DNA of 64,000 nt, taken from Gemmatimonadaceae bacterium. Lineage in GTDB: Bacteria > Gemmatimonadota > Gemmatimonadetes > Gemmatimonadales > Gemmatimonadaceae. The notes beneath the pieces were generated by a model that was not told the origin of the DNA, ran no database searches, and worked only from the letters and a program-made list of their open reading frames with translations. Each line of letters begins with the position of its first letter. The stretch's first letter is position 1. The DNA is taken from contig JAICWO010000003.1 of the NCBI GenBank assembly GCA_025934775.1, positions 248,001-312,000 on the forward strand. Reading direction: 5' to 3'. Positions 17,359-26,666 of this stretch are shown here, piece after piece. The position numbers were made by a program, and so were the translations under genes.

Positions 17359-17734
17359 GCCGCAGCGCCGCCGCCGGCCCGAGCCCGCCGATGCGCCGGA
17401 AGCGCTCGCACCCATCAGCGGCCGCGCACCCAGCGAGGGGCCGCTCGCGCTCGACCGGCTCATTCACGAACGCCTGCGCCTTGGCATCCTGAGCGCGCTC
17501 GCCGTGAACGAGTCCTTGACGTTCAACGATCTCAAGCGGCTGTTGCAGACGACGGACGGCAACCTGAGCGTGCACGCGCGCAAGCTCGAGGAAGCCGAGT
17601 ACATCGCCTGCACGAAATCATTCGAAGGACGGGTTCCGCGCACCGAGTACGCGATCACGCCGGTCGGCCGGCGCGCGCTCGAGCGGTACCTCGATCACAT
17701 GGAAGCGCTCATCCGCGCGACGCGCGAGCACTGA
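17351..17734 (+). CDS. winged-helix transcriptional regulator
   Basis: A 127-residue protein whose residues about 35-120 form a winged helix of the HTH_34/MarR-ArsR-like type: LRLGILSALAVNESLTFNDL, then a recognition helix with TDGNLSVHARKLEEAEY and the wing RVPRTEYAITPVGR. It starts at a GTG (17351) with GGAGG ahead, overlapping the stop of the membrane-protein gene. The usual pattern for this pairing is a repressor of the adjacent membrane protein, but no operator can be assigned. Confidence 0.85.
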   Translation: MAKPQRRRRPEPADAPEALAPISGRAPSEGPLALDRLIHERLRLGILSALAVNESLTFNDLKRLLQTTDGNLSVHARKLEEAEYIACTKSFEGRVPRTEYAITPVGRRALERYLDHMEALIRATREH

Positions 17735-17764
17735 CCTCGCGCCAATGCACACGTGTCATCTCAC

Positions 17765-18496
17765 ATGAAACGAACAACCGCGGTCCCGTCGCCGTACAAC
17801 GGCATGCACGTCGGGATCATCATGGACGGCAACGGCCGCTGGGCCAACGCGCGGGCGATGCCGCGCACGGCGGGCCACCGCGCGGGCGTGCGAACGGTGC
17901 GCAAGATCATCGAAGCCGCGACCCGCGCCGGTGTCGGCACGATGACGCTGTACGCGTTCTCGTCGGACAACTGGAGCCGGCCCACGCCGGAGGTGAGCGC
18001 GCTCATGCGACTGCTGCGCCGCTCGCTGCAAGTCGAGTCCAAGCGCTGCCTCGAGAACGGCGTGCGGCTGACGGTCGTCGGACGCCGGGACCGGCTGCCG
18101 TCGCCGCTGCTGCGCGTGATCCAGGAAGCCGAGGCGGTCACGGCGCACGGCCGGAATCTCCACCTCCGCGTGGCGATCGACTATTCGGCGCGCGAATCGA
18201 TCATGCGCGCGGCGTCGCTCGCCGGCGCGGACGCGACGAACCGCGAGCGCTTCGCCGCGCTGCTCGCACAGGCGAATCACGACCCGTTCCCGATCCGCGA
18301 CGTCGACCTGCTCATCCGCACCGGCGGCGAACAGCGGCTCTCCGACTTCCTGCTCTGGGAGTGCGCGTACGCCGAGTTCTACTTCACGCGCCGCATGTGG
18401 CCAGAGTTCACCGAAGAGGAATTTCTAAAGGCGCTCGTGGACTTCGAGGCGAGAGAGCGGAGGTTCGGAGGGGTTCCGGCGGCGGCGGCATCGTAG
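17765..18496 (+). CDS. uppS: isoprenyl transferase (undecaprenyl diphosphate synthase)
   Basis: A 243-residue cis-prenyltransferase that elongates farnesyl diphosphate with isopentenyl diphosphate to make the lipid carrier for peptidoglycan. It has HVGIIMDGNGRWA (catalytic Asp), TLYAFSSDNWSRP, and the C-terminal RTGGEQRLSDFLLWECAYAE block. Start is the ATG at 17765; an in-frame GTG at 17753 is possible. It is isolated from cdsA, dxr and rseP, with which it is usually clustered, and follows the regulator by a short gap. Its 3' side abuts the heptad palindrome. Confidence 0.94.
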   Translation: MKRTTAVPSPYNGMHVGIIMDGNGRWANARAMPRTAGHRAGVRTVRKIIEAATRAGVGTMTLYAFSSDNWSRPTPEVSALMRLLRRSLQVESKRCLENGVRLTVVGRRDRLPSPLLRVIQEAEAVTAHGRNLHLRVAIDYSARESIMRAASLAGADATNRERFAALLAQANHDPFPIRDVDLLIRTGGEQRLSDFLLWECAYAEFYFTRRMWPEFTEEEFLKALVDFEARERRFGGVPAAAAS

Positions 18497-18528
18497 CTGG
18501 AGGCGCGTAACGGCGAGCTCCGTCTTGG

Positions 18529-18626
18529 CGGTCGCTGTCGTCGTGCGCTTTCCGTTGGCCGTTATCCGTTCATCCGTACGCGATAACGGAAGACGGAGAA
18601 CGGTCGACGCAAAACGACAGCGACCG
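18529..18626. repeat. 98-base heptad palindrome (element E1)
   Basis: The stretch is a near-palindrome centred at 18577/18578 (CGTACG). Each half is 49 bases and 35 of the 49 positions match their partner. The outer 13 bases of each arm are perfect (CGGTCGCTGTCGT). Within the arms, TCCGT/CCGT blocks recur every 7-8 bases (18551, 18558, 18565, 18573) and ACGG blocks every 7 bases on the other side (18586, 18593, 18600). It lies between the convergent ends of uppS and the nucleotidyltransferase gene. Confidence 0.8.
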
Positions 18627-18652
18627 GCGCATCGAAGCACCGCGCGCCCAGC

Positions 18653-19459
18653 CTAGTGGATGTTCTCGATCGCCCACGTCCAGTAGACCGCATCCTCCGC
18701 GCTCATATTGCCGCGCGGGCTGAGCCGGGCGTCGTCGTAGCCGTAGCGGCCGATGTCGAGCAGGTACTGTGAGCGCGACGTGAGCGTGCCGCGGCAGACA
18801 CGGTCGTCGTTCGGAGGATTGGCCAGATCCTGTTGGAGGCGGCCGACCAGCGCGGTCATCACCCGCTCCGGGACGCGGTGCCGCTCCGATGGATAGATGA
18901 ACGTGAACAGGATCAGGTACGAGAGCAGCAGCTGCCAATGGGCGTCGAAGCGCTGCATCAGCCGATCCCAATCGAGCGACTCCGCGCACGTGCGAAGAAT
19001 GTGCGCCACGTCGGCGCCGTCGTAGCGCTCGCGCTCCATCACGAACGCTTTCTGCCAGAGCAGCTCCTCCACCGGCGCGATCTTCACCGGCATGCCGAGC
19101 ACGTCGGCCTCCGTCGCGAAGTCGAACCACGCGTCGTCCACGGCGCAGACGCCGTTGCCCGAGCTGAAGACGAGGTCGACCACATCGTCGCCATGCCGCG
19201 CCTTGGCGAGCCAGTGCGGAAAGGTGATCTCGGTGTGATAGCCCGCCTGCAGCAGCGCGTCGAGCGCCGCCTCGAGATCCGATTTGCGCACGAAGAGATC
19301 GAAGTCTTTCGTCTCGCGCACGATGCCCGTGTAGTTCAACAGCGCGTGTGAGCCGCCGACGAGAAACGGAACTCGTGCGTCGCTGAGGACGTGCAGCGTT
19401 CGCCGGTAGAAGGCGTTGGTGTCGCGTCCCGGGTTGTCGAAGGTCGACTGGTATGCCAT
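18653..19459 (-). CDS. nucleotidyltransferase-fold protein
   Basis: A 268-residue protein with an MNT-type nucleotidyltransferase core at residues about 20-110: VGGSHALLNYTGIVRETKDF then DLFVRKSD, the G-G-x-x-H and D-x-D pattern of AbiEii-like and KNTase-like enzymes. The rest is helical. Many such proteins are AMP- or nucleotide-transferring toxins or antibiotic-modifying enzymes, but no antitoxin partner is adjacent, so the target is unknown. The ATG at 19459 starts the conserved N-terminus. It is divergent from the metallophosphoesterase. Confidence 0.8.
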   Translation of the reverse strand: MAYQSTFDNPGRDTNAFYRRTLHVLSDARVPFLVGGSHALLNYTGIVRETKDFDLFVRKSDLEAALDALLQAGYHTEITFPHWLAKARHGDDVVDLVFSSGNGVCAVDDAWFDFATEADVLGMPVKIAPVEELLWQKAFVMERERYDGADVAHILRTCAESLDWDRLMQRFDAHWQLLLSYLILFTFIYPSERHRVPERVMTALVGRLQQDLANPPNDDRVCRGTLTSRSQYLLDIGRYGYDDARLSPRGNMSAEDAVYWTWAIENIH

Positions 19460-19592
19460 GGGCGAACGGTTGAGTTCCTCACCACGCCTGAAGTGCAAGA
19501 GCGGGGCTAGAGCAATCCGAGCCGATGCCGTGGCCCGGTTCTCTCATATCACCCTTCAGATTCGAGCACTTCGACCTTCATCCGATACCCAG

Positions 19593-20465
19593 ATGCCGCC
19601 GAACGTCGTTCGATTGGCCGCGCTCGCCGACATTCACTACGCCAAGAACTCGCAGGGGCAGCTCGCCTCGCTCTTTGCGCAGATTGCCGAGTCCGCCGAC
19701 GTCCTGATCCTCGCCGGCGATCTCACCGACTACGGCCAGATCGACGAGGCGCGCGTGCTGGCGAAGGATCTCGCGACCGTGAAGATCCCGATCGTGGCCG
19801 TGCTCGGAAATCACGATTTCGAGTCGGGGCAGGAGAAGGAGATCTCGCAGACGCTGCTCGACGTCGGCGTGCACATGCTCGACGGCGACGCCTGGGAGCA
19901 TCACGGGATCGGCTTCGCCGGCGTGCGCGGCTTCTGCGGCGGATTCGGGCGGGGCGCGCTCGGACCGTGGGGTGAAAAGATCATCAAGGATTTCGTGCAC
20001 GAGGCCGTGCAGGAAGCGCTCAAGCTCGAGTCGGCACTCGCTCGTCTGAAGTCCGAGCACCGGGTCGTGCTGATGCACTATTCGCCCATCCGCGCGACCG
20101 TCGAAGGCGAGTCGCCTGAGATTTTCCCCTTCCTCGGCTCGAGTCGCCTCGAGGAGCCGTTGACGCGCTTCGACGTGACCGCGGTGTTCCACGGCCATGC
20201 GCACAAGGGCGCGCCTGAGGGCGCGACCCAAACCGGGATTCCGGTGTTCAACGTCGCGCACGCCGTGCTCCAGGCGACCTATCCGGACCGGCCGCCGTTC
20301 CGGCTGTTCGAGGTGCACACCGGCGAGGCGCAGGACCACACCGTCACGTCGATCGGCGACCGCAGCCGCTGGGGCCGGCGATCGAGCGACCGCGCGGACG
20401 GCGAGCAGCAGTCGCGATCGGCGTCACCGCCGGCTACGTCAACGTCGAATTCAACCTCAACGTGA
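19593..20465 (+). CDS. calcineurin-like metallophosphoesterase
   Basis: A 290-residue phosphoesterase with the whole metal site visible: ALADIHYAKN (D-x-H), AGDLTDYG, LGNHDFE, VLMHYSPI and FHGHAHKG. The fold hydrolyses phosphodiesters or monoesters such as cAMP, nucleic acids or sugar phosphates. After about residue 245 the tail is low-complexity (Ser/Ala/Thr-rich). Its end overlaps the convergent SRPBCC gene by nine bases. It is divergent from the nucleotidyltransferase. Confidence 0.88.
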   Translation: MPPNVVRLAALADIHYAKNSQGQLASLFAQIAESADVLILAGDLTDYGQIDEARVLAKDLATVKIPIVAVLGNHDFESGQEKEISQTLLDVGVHMLDGDAWEHHGIGFAGVRGFCGGFGRGALGPWGEKIIKDFVHEAVQEALKLESALARLKSEHRVVLMHYSPIRATVEGESPEIFPFLGSSRLEEPLTRFDVTAVFHGHAHKGAPEGATQTGIPVFNVAHAVLQATYPDRPPFRLFEVHTGEAQDHTVTSIGDRSRWGRRSSDRADGEQQSRSASPPATSTSNSTST

Positions 20466-21203
20466 TTCGACGCGCTGCTTGAACGCGAGCAGCCCTTCAC
20501 GAATCTTTGAATCCGGCGCCATGTCGAACAGCCGCGTGAACGCGGCGAGCATCGCGCCGAGCCGGCCACCCGGCGGCTCGTAGTCCACGATGATGCGCAT
20601 GATCGTGCCGCCACCGTGGGTGTCGAAGTGCACCGAGCCGGCGTGCGCGACGTCGGGATTGCCGATCGTCTTCCATGCGACGAGCCGGTCGGGGATGTCG
20701 TTCACGATCTCTGAATCCCACTCCACCCGCCGGTCGCCGCGAAGCTTCGCCACCCAATGCGATCGCCCGTCGCCGAGCGACTGCACGGATTCCAGCTCGT
20801 CGATGTACGCGGGGAGATGATCGAAATCGCGCCACGCGGCGTAGACGCGAGAAGGCAGCTCATCGATGGTGATGCTTCGCTCGATCTTGATCGACTCGCG
20901 CGCGTTCACCGTCGCGGCATCGCTCACGAGCTCGCCCTTCGCACGCCGTGCGATGGTCTCATCCGCGGTGCTCACGCCCATCGCCCGATACACCGGACAC
21001 TCTCCGGTGCTGCCGCGGCGAACGAGCGCGGCGCCGAGCGCCGCGAGCGAGAGCCCGGGGAGGTCGCGGCGCTTGAGCCCGTAGAGCGCGAGCGCTCCGC
21101 CGGCGAGCAGCGACGCGATGCGTTCCTGTTTTCCGACATTGACGCGGGCATGACGCGCGCGTCCGTCATTCACACGGCGCGGGCCGACCGTTGCCAGAAC
21201 CAT
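20457..21203 (-). CDS. SRPBCC/cyclase-like protein with DUF2892 N-terminus
   Basis: A 248-residue protein with a membrane-spanning DUF2892-like start (KQERIASLLAGGALALYGL, about 25-65) and a SRPBCC (polyketide cyclase/dehydrase, START-like) domain from about 100. The latter shows the ITIDELPSRVYAAWRDFDHL and WDSEIVNDIPDRLVAWKT blocks. Such proteins bind a hydrophobic ligand or stabilise membranes; none is assigned. It resembles the gene upstream, so the two are probably paralogues. Confidence 0.82.
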   Translation of the reverse strand: MVLATVGPRRVNDGRARHARVNVGKQERIASLLAGGALALYGLKRRDLPGLSLAALGAALVRRGSTGECPVYRAMGVSTADETIARRAKGELVSDAATVNARESIKIERSITIDELPSRVYAAWRDFDHLPAYIDELESVQSLGDGRSHWVAKLRGDRRVEWDSEIVNDIPDRLVAWKTIGNPDVAHAGSVHFDTHGGGTIMRIIVDYEPPGGRLGAMLAAFTRLFDMAPDSKIREGLLAFKQRVESR

Positions 21204-21260
21204 AATCTCTCCCTCCCGTCGCCACGGACGAAGGCAAGACGTGTGCTGCGCATCGATGTC

Positions 21261-21920
21261 TCAGGCGACAGCCGACGCGTCAGGCAGCGATTCGAGGTAG
21301 AAGCGAAGATGATGCAGATCGTCGCGCACCTGCCGGCGCTGCTTCGGCGCGAGCAGTGCGTGCACCGCGTCGTTCAGCGTCGTCAACGCCGGCCGGTACG
21401 CGATCTCCACATCCAACCGCGTGCGTTTAGGACCGACCGGTGTGAATCGGATCAGCCCGCACATCTCGACTTCGGCGTTGGGCACGCTGCGCCACCCGAT
21501 CACCGATCGCGTCACGTACTTCGTGATCACGACGTCCCAGCTCTCGAGCCGGCCGGAAGGCGCGTACGCCTCCCAATGCGAGCGGCCGTCCGCATAGTCG
21601 ACGACGGAGCGGATGGATCCGATCACGCGCGGCAGATTCTCGAAATCCTTGAGAAATGCCCAGACCTCGCCAATCGGCTTCTCGACTTCGATGAATTCGT
21701 GCAGCCGCGCCGAGCGACGCCGGGTGCCCGCGTCGCTGAGCGCCGACTCCGCGACCGGAAGCACGGCATAGCCGAGCAGTGCCGCGGCCGCGAGGCGCGC
21801 GAACGTGCCGTGTCGTCGCTGTGCCGCCGCGCCAAGCGCGATTCCGCCGGCGATCGCGGCGGCAAGCGTGTCGAGTCCAGGTGGTCGAGGCGAGTCGCTC
21901 ACGCCCACGGCCCGGCGCAA
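21261..21920 (-). CDS. SRPBCC family protein, membrane-anchored
   Basis: A 219-residue protein with N-terminal hydrophobic segments (about 18-60) and a SRPBCC domain (FIEVEKPIGEVWAFLKDFEN, then WDVVITKYVTRSVIGWRS). It resembles the next gene downstream in its second half and probably arose by duplication. It is 27 bases downstream of the aminotransferase. Start could also be GTG at 21902 or 21908; the ATG at 21920 is used here. Confidence 0.78.
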   Translation of the reverse strand: MRRAVGVSDSPRPPGLDTLAAAIAGGIALGAAAQRRHGTFARLAAAALLGYAVLPVAESALSDAGTRRRSARLHEFIEVEKPIGEVWAFLKDFENLPRVIGSIRSVVDYADGRSHWEAYAPSGRLESWDVVITKYVTRSVIGWRSVPNAEVEMCGLIRFTPVGPKRTRLDVEIAYRPALTTLNDAVHALLAPKQRRQVRDDLHHLRFYLESLPDASAVA

Positions 21921-21947
21921 GCATGATGCCGTCGCGTCCGGTGGTGA

Positions 21948-23051
21948 TCACCGGGTGAGGAACGACGCGAGCTCCTCGAGCGCCACGGGCATGTCCCGTC
22001 GCCCGTAGCCGAGCCGAAAGTGATCGCCCGATGCCCCGAATTGCGACGCGGGCAAGAGCAGGACGCCCCGCTCCTCCACGAGCGAGGCGCAGAACGCGTC
22101 CACATCGCCGCCGAGATATCGCGGAAAGCACACGGTCCCGGCGCGCGGCCGCACCCAACTGAATCGATCCTGATGCCGCGCGAAGAAGCCGTCCAGGAGT
22201 TCGAGATTCTCTCTGACGATTGCACGCGAGCGCGCGAGCACCCGCTCGCGTGCGCGGAGCGCCGCGAGTGCGAGGATCTCGCTGGGCGCACTGTTGCAGA
22301 TCGTCGTGTAGTCCTTGAGCGCGGCGAGTCGCGCGCGGAGCGCCGCATCGCGCACGGCGAGCCACCCGATGCGGAGGCCGGCGAGCGCGAACGACTTGGA
22401 CATCAGACCGAGGCTCAACGCGCGCTCGGAGAGATCCGCCGCCGCGGGCAGCGTCGGTCCATCGTGCTCGAGATACCGATACACCTCGTCCGAGAACAGC
22501 CACGCGCCATGCAGCTCAGCGATGCCGACGAGTCGAGCGAGCTGCTCGGGCGAGATCTGCGCGCCGGTGGGGCTGTGCGGAAAGTTGATGACGATCACAC
22601 GCGTGTTCGGCCGCATCGCGGCGGCGGCGGCATCGACGTCGAGCGACCAGTCGCGCGGGTTCAATGCGACGAGCGTTACCTCGGCGCCGATCGACCGCGC
22701 CACCTCGTGCAGCGACTGGTACGACGGCCAGACGACGACCGCATGATCGCCGGGCTCCAGCAGCGCGTGCATCGCCAGGAACACACCTTCCTCGCCGCCG
22801 GCGAACGTGATCACGTCCTCGGGCGAGACCGCCTTGTAGAGACCGGCGATCGCTTCGCGCAGCACCGGCAAGCCGAGCGACTCGGTGTAGCCGAGCCGCA
22901 GCGAGTCCCATCGCGCGCGCGAGTCATCGTCGGCGATGTCGAGCAGCTCGTGCATTGCGAGCGGTTCGACGTCCGACGCGCAGAGCACGTGACGGACCGC
23001 GAACTCCCACCGCGCGAAATACCGCTCGAGGGTGAAGTCCGCGATCCGCAT
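21948..23051 (-). CDS. PLP-dependent aminotransferase (class I/II)
   Basis: A 367-residue fold-type-I aminotransferase. The Schiff-base lysine is in LMSKSFALAGLRIGW, preceded by NFPHSPTGAQ and SDEVYRYLEHDG, with the C-terminal Arg in FRLGYGRRD. It is closest in pattern to small capreomycidine-synthase/histidinol-phosphate-like aminotransferases; substrate unknown. It begins 3 bases from the end of sodC in what looks like one operon from purE. Confidence 0.85.
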   Translation of the reverse strand: MRIADFTLERYFARWEFAVRHVLCASDVEPLAMHELLDIADDDSRARWDSLRLGYTESLGLPVLREAIAGLYKAVSPEDVITFAGGEEGVFLAMHALLEPGDHAVVVWPSYQSLHEVARSIGAEVTLVALNPRDWSLDVDAAAAAMRPNTRVIVINFPHSPTGAQISPEQLARLVGIAELHGAWLFSDEVYRYLEHDGPTLPAAADLSERALSLGLMSKSFALAGLRIGWLAVRDAALRARLAALKDYTTICNSAPSEILALAALRARERVLARSRAIVRENLELLDGFFARHQDRFSWVRPRAGTVCFPRYLGGDVDAFCASLVEERGVLLLPASQFGASGDHFRLGYGRRDMPVALEELASFLTR

Positions 23052-23054
23052 CGG

Positions 23055-23618
23055 TCAGCGCAGCGTGATCACGCCGCAGGCAATGCGCGAGCCGGAGTTG
23101 CCCGCGGGGTCGCTCTCGAGATCGTCGCGACCGCTGTGGATCACGATCGATGCGCCGTCGCCGTCGAGGAGCGCGTTGGTGCCGGTGAGGCTCACGCCCG
23201 GGAGCAGAAACTCGAAGTGCAACTGGCCGGCGGCCGGCGTCGTGATGTTCGGCAGGTCTCCGAGGTGCGGCCCGTTGGGATTCATGAAGCCGTGCCGCTT
23301 GCCCTCGGGATTGAAGTGGCCGCCCGCCGTCGTGAACGGCGGCTCGCATTTGCCGACGGCGTGGATGTGCACGCCGTGCGCCCCCAGGCCGATGTTGGAG
23401 ACGACGGCGTCGACGAGAACGCCGGAGTACGTGTCGGTGAACGTTGCCGTGCCGACCGCGCCACCCGTGAGATCGTGCATAATGGCCGTCGCGGTCCGGC
23501 CCGGGCTCACCGCGGCCCGCGGCGCCGGAGTGGTGGGCGATGGGCTCGGAGGCATCTGCACCGTGGGCCGGGCGCAGGCAGCGGCCGCGATCGCCGCGGC
23601 GGCGAGAAACGTCTTCAT
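23055..23618 (-). CDS. sodC: Cu/Zn superoxide dismutase
   Basis: A 187-residue exported SOD converting superoxide to hydrogen peroxide and oxygen. A lipoprotein-like signal (Cys15) is followed by an Ala/Pro/Ser spacer. Copper and zinc ligands are all present: His84 and His86 (GVHIHAVGKC), His101 (GGHFNP), His109 or His118 and Asp121 in the zinc loop, and His161 (IVIHSGRDD). Cys91 and Cys181 form the usual disulfide. It is the third gene of a run starting with purE and is 10 bases downstream of purK. Confidence 0.95.
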   Translation of the reverse strand: MKTFLAAAAIAAAACARPTVQMPPSPSPTTPAPRAAVSPGRTATAIMHDLTGGAVGTATFTDTYSGVLVDAVVSNIGLGAHGVHIHAVGKCEPPFTTAGGHFNPEGKRHGFMNPNGPHLGDLPNITTPAAGQLHFEFLLPGVSLTGTNALLDGDGASIVIHSGRDDLESDPAGNSGSRIACGVITLR

Positions 23619-23628
23619 AGTTCTGATA

Positions 23629-24777
23629 TTAAGAAACGAGTGAACGGTCGGCTCCGATGGCGGCCGCGGCCGCGCGGACGCGCTGGAGTGCGTCCTCCGA
23701 CGACTCGCCGGTCGCTGAGAGGTGCCCCATCTTGCGCCCGGCGCGCGCGCCGCGCTTGCCGTACAGGTGCAGCCGCACGCCGCGGTGCGCGAGCGCGAGC
23801 TCGAAGTGCGGCGTGCCGGCGAGCCAGAGGTCGCCGAACAGATTGTAGATCGCGCCGGGACGCAACGCGCGAGCGTCACCCAGCGGCAGATCGCACACGG
23901 CGCGCACGAGCTGCTCGAACTGGCTCGTCGCGCAGACGACTTCGGTTTCGTGAAATGAATTGTGCGGGCGCGGCGCGAGCTCGTTCACGAGCAGCGTGCC
24001 GTCACGCAGCAGAAACATCTCGACCGCGAGAATGCCTTCCAGCGCGAACGCCTCGGCGATACCGCGGCCGATCTCGTCCGCCTGCCGCACGACGCGTTTC
24101 GGCAATCCGGCGGGAATCACCGACCAGGCGAGGATCTGCCGCTCGTGATGGTTGAGCGCCGGCGGAAACACGCATACGTCGCCGCTCGGCCGCCGCGCGA
24201 CCATGATCGACAGCTCCGCCTCGAGGTCGAGTGCGCGCTCGGCGACCGAATGCCGGCCGCCCATCGACTCCCACGCGGCGTCGACGTCGGCCGCGGACGA
24301 CAGTTTGACCTGGCTGCGTCCGTCGTACCCGCCGTGGCATGCCTTCATGAACGTCGATCCGAACGTCTCGACCGCCGCACGCAGCTCGTCGCGCGTGGTC
24401 GCGTGCCGGTAGTCGCCGATTGGAAATCCATTCGTCGCAAGCCAGACCTTCTGTCGTTCGCGGTCCTGCACGACTCCCAGCACGCTCGCGCCCGGGCGCA
24501 CCGGCGCATGACGGGCCGCTGCCTCGAGCGCGCTCGTGCCGATCTGTTCGATCTCGAGTGTCACCACATCACAGTGCCGTGCGAGGTCGGCCGCGGCGTC
24601 CGCGTCATCGAACTTTGCGGCGACGACGCGATCGGCAACCGCGCTCGCGGCGCACTGCGCGTCGGGATCGAGCACGTGCACACCGTAGCCCATCGAGCGC
24701 GCCGCCATCGCCGTCATCCGGCCAAGCTGTCCACCACCGAGTATGCCGATCGTGGAACCGGGCGCGATGATCGACAT
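23629..24777 (-). CDS. purK: 5-(carboxyamino)imidazole ribonucleotide synthase
   Basis: A 382-residue ATP-grasp enzyme that carboxylates AIR to N5-CAIR in purine synthesis. Seen: [11 protein letters not shown] (dinucleotide-like start), [10 protein letters not shown], the [20 protein letters not shown] stretch with metal ligands, and [16 protein letters not shown] at the C-terminus. It overlaps purE by one base (TGATG), the classical coupling of the two enzymes. Confidence 0.97.
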   Translation of the reverse strand: MSIIAPGSTIGILGGGQLGRMTAMAARSMGYGVHVLDPDAQCAASAVADRVVAAKFDDADAAADLARHCDVVTLEIEQIGTSALEAAARHAPVRPGASVLGVVQDRERQKVWLATNGFPIGDYRHATTRDELRAAVETFGSTFMKACHGGYDGRSQVKLSSAADVDAAWESMGGRHSVAERALDLEAELSIMVARRPSGDVCVFPPALNHHERQILAWSVIPAGLPKRVVRQADEIGRGIAEAFALEGILAVEMFLLRDGTLLVNELAPRPHNSFHETEVVCATSQFEQLVRAVCDLPLGDARALRPGAIYNLFGDLWLAGTPHFELALAHRGVRLHLYGKRGARAGRKMGHLSATGESSEDALQRVRAAAAAIGADRSLVS

Positions 24778-25307
24778 CAGAGTTTTGATGTGATGTCCGT
24801 CGCGCCGAGCACGTCATCCGTGCGCCGCTTGCGCCACGCGCGAAGCCGCGCGCGCAACTCCGGGCGGCTCGCCGAGACGATCGCGGTGGCGAGAAGCGCG
24901 GCGTTCGCGGCGCCCGGCTCACCGATCGCGAGCGTGCCAACCGGAATCCCCTTCGGCATCTGCACGATCGACAGCAGCGAATCGAGCCCGTTGAGCATCG
25001 TCGCGGGAATCGGGACGCCGAGCACGGGCAGCACCGTCTTCGCCGCGGTCATGCCGGGCAGATGCGCCGCGCCGCCCGCCGCCGCGATGATCACTTCGAT
25101 GCCGCGCGACTCCGCGCTCGCGGCGTAATCGAACATCCAATCCGGCGTGCGGTGCGCCGAGACGACCTTGGCCTCGTGCGGTACTGCGAGCTCCGCGAGG
25201 AGGTCGATTGCCGGCTGCATGTACTTCAGATCGGAGCTGCTGCCCATGATCACGCCGACCAACGGCGACGAACTCTGAGCGCGCGGCTTGGCTGTCTGTT
25301 TGGGCAT
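24777..25307 (-). CDS. purE: N5-CAIR mutase
   Basis: A 176-residue class I PurE that moves the carboxylate of N5-CAIR to C4 to give CAIR. It has [14 protein letters not shown], the VSAHRTPD block with the catalytic His, and [16 protein letters not shown]. It is preceded by a short Gln/Ser/Pro leader that is outside the core domain. It starts at 25307 and appears to lead an operon purE-purK-sodC-aminotransferase-SRPBCC-SRPBCC (25307 to 20457). Confidence 0.97.
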   Translation of the reverse strand: MPKQTAKPRAQSSSPLVGVIMGSSSDLKYMQPAIDLLAELAVPHEAKVVSAHRTPDWMFDYAASAESRGIEVIIAAAGGAAHLPGMTAAKTVLPVLGVPIPATMLNGLDSLLSIVQMPKGIPVGTLAIGEPGAANAALLATAIVSASRPELRARLRAWRKRRTDDVLGATDITSKL

Positions 25308-25375
25308 CGAGTGATGTGGACGGGCGCCGGAAATATACAGGGGCCAGGCGCCCGTCGAGCGACAGGCGGCGTCCG

Positions 25376-26647
25376 CTACTTCGTCTTGTCGACGACCACC
25401 GCGCCGCCTTTCATGACCCAGCGGACCTTGTCGATCGCGACGTTGATGTCCTGGAGTGGATCGCCGTCGACGGCGACGATGTCGGCGTAGTAGCCCGGAG
25501 CGATACGGCCAAGCCGATCGCTCATGCCCAGGATCTCGGCGCCATTCACCGTGGCCGCCGCGAGCGCTTGCGCCGGCGTCATGCCGACTTTGACGAACCA
25601 CCCGAGCTCGCGCGTGTTCTGGCCGAACATGTTGAACACCGCGTCCGATCCCATGCCGAGCTTCACGCCGGCGGCGATCGCGCGCCGCGCGGTCTCCATG
25701 TTGCGCAGCCGGAAGCTGTCGAGCCCCGCGGCCTGCGCCTCGGTGTAGTGAAAGATCGCGCGGTACTCGGCGTAGTAGCGGTTGTGGTCGATGGTCGGCA
25801 CGTAGAAGATCCCGCGCGCGGCCATGTCGTGGAGCGTGGCGTCGTCGAGGTCGATCGTATGCTCGAGCGTGGTCACGCCGGCGCGCACCGCATCGCGGCC
25901 GCCCTGCGGACCGTACGAGTGGATCGCGATGCGCTTGTTGAACGATTTGGCCGCGTCGACGGCCGCCTTCATCTCCTCGTAGGTGAACGTCTCCGTGCCC
26001 GTGACGTCCGCGCCCGTGCCCGTGGAGCCGTAGAGCTTGATGTAATCCGCGCCGGCGTCGACCTGCTGCTTCACCGCTTCTGGGATTTGTGAGATGTTGA
26101 ATACTCGACCTCTCATTGTCTTCGTGGTGTCGGTGCCCGGGCGGTAGGGCGGCCGCGCACGCTGGAGGCCGTAGCCGGCCACGAAGAGGCGCGGGCCGAT
26201 CCATCCCGCCTCGTTGATCGAGTCGCGCAGCGCGATGTCGTAGTAGCCCGACGCGCCGAGGTCGCGGCCCGTCGTCACGCCGATCGCCAGCATCTGGAGG
26301 CCGTTCGCCCGTGCGCCGGCGAGCGTCTGCGCCGGCGTCTTGCGCGGTTGGCGCCACGGATCGGTGCCCGACGTCGAGTCCCACGAATACGTGATGTGCG
26401 TGTGCACGTCGATCAGGCCGGGGATCGCTGTGTACGGCGTGAGGTCGATCACCTGCGCGCCCGACGGGTACGCGATCTCCGGCCCGGCCACGCGCGCGAT
26501 GCGATCGCCGTCGACGACCACGACGCCCTGCGGAATCGTGCGTCCGTCTTCAGTGATGACCTCGTGAAAGCGAAGCACCTTGGTCTGCGCCGCGGCGGGC
26601 ATCGCCGCGCACGCGAGCGCGAGAAGACTCGTGAGAAATTGTCGCAT
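25376..26647 (-). CDS. secreted amidohydrolase (imidazolonepropionase-like)
   Basis: A 423-residue metal-dependent hydrolase with an N-terminal signal peptide (AMPAAAQ, about residue 21). Ligands of the binuclear site are visible: HTH (His82, His84), a candidate carboxylated lysine in [10 protein letters not shown], His in RIAIHSYG and TLEHTIDL, and Asp in LGMGSDAVF. This subgroup contains Xaa-Pro dipeptidases and prolidase-like enzymes. It is divergent from the cyclophilin gene with only 19 bases between their start codons. Confidence 0.9.
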   Translation of the reverse strand: MRQFLTSLLALACAAMPAAAQTKVLRFHEVITEDGRTIPQGVVVVDGDRIARVAGPEIAYPSGAQVIDLTPYTAIPGLIDVHTHITYSWDSTSGTDPWRQPRKTPAQTLAGARANGLQMLAIGVTTGRDLGASGYYDIALRDSINEAGWIGPRLFVAGYGLQRARPPYRPGTDTTKTMRGRVFNISQIPEAVKQQVDAGADYIKLYGSTGTGADVTGTETFTYEEMKAAVDAAKSFNKRIAIHSYGPQGGRDAVRAGVTTLEHTIDLDDATLHDMAARGIFYVPTIDHNRYYAEYRAIFHYTEAQAAGLDSFRLRNMETARRAIAAGVKLGMGSDAVFNMFGQNTRELGWFVKVGMTPAQALAAATVNGAEILGMSDRLGRIAPGYYADIVAVDGDPLQDINVAIDKVRWVMKGGAVVVDKTK

Positions 26648-26666
26648 GCGACTAACTTACCACGCG

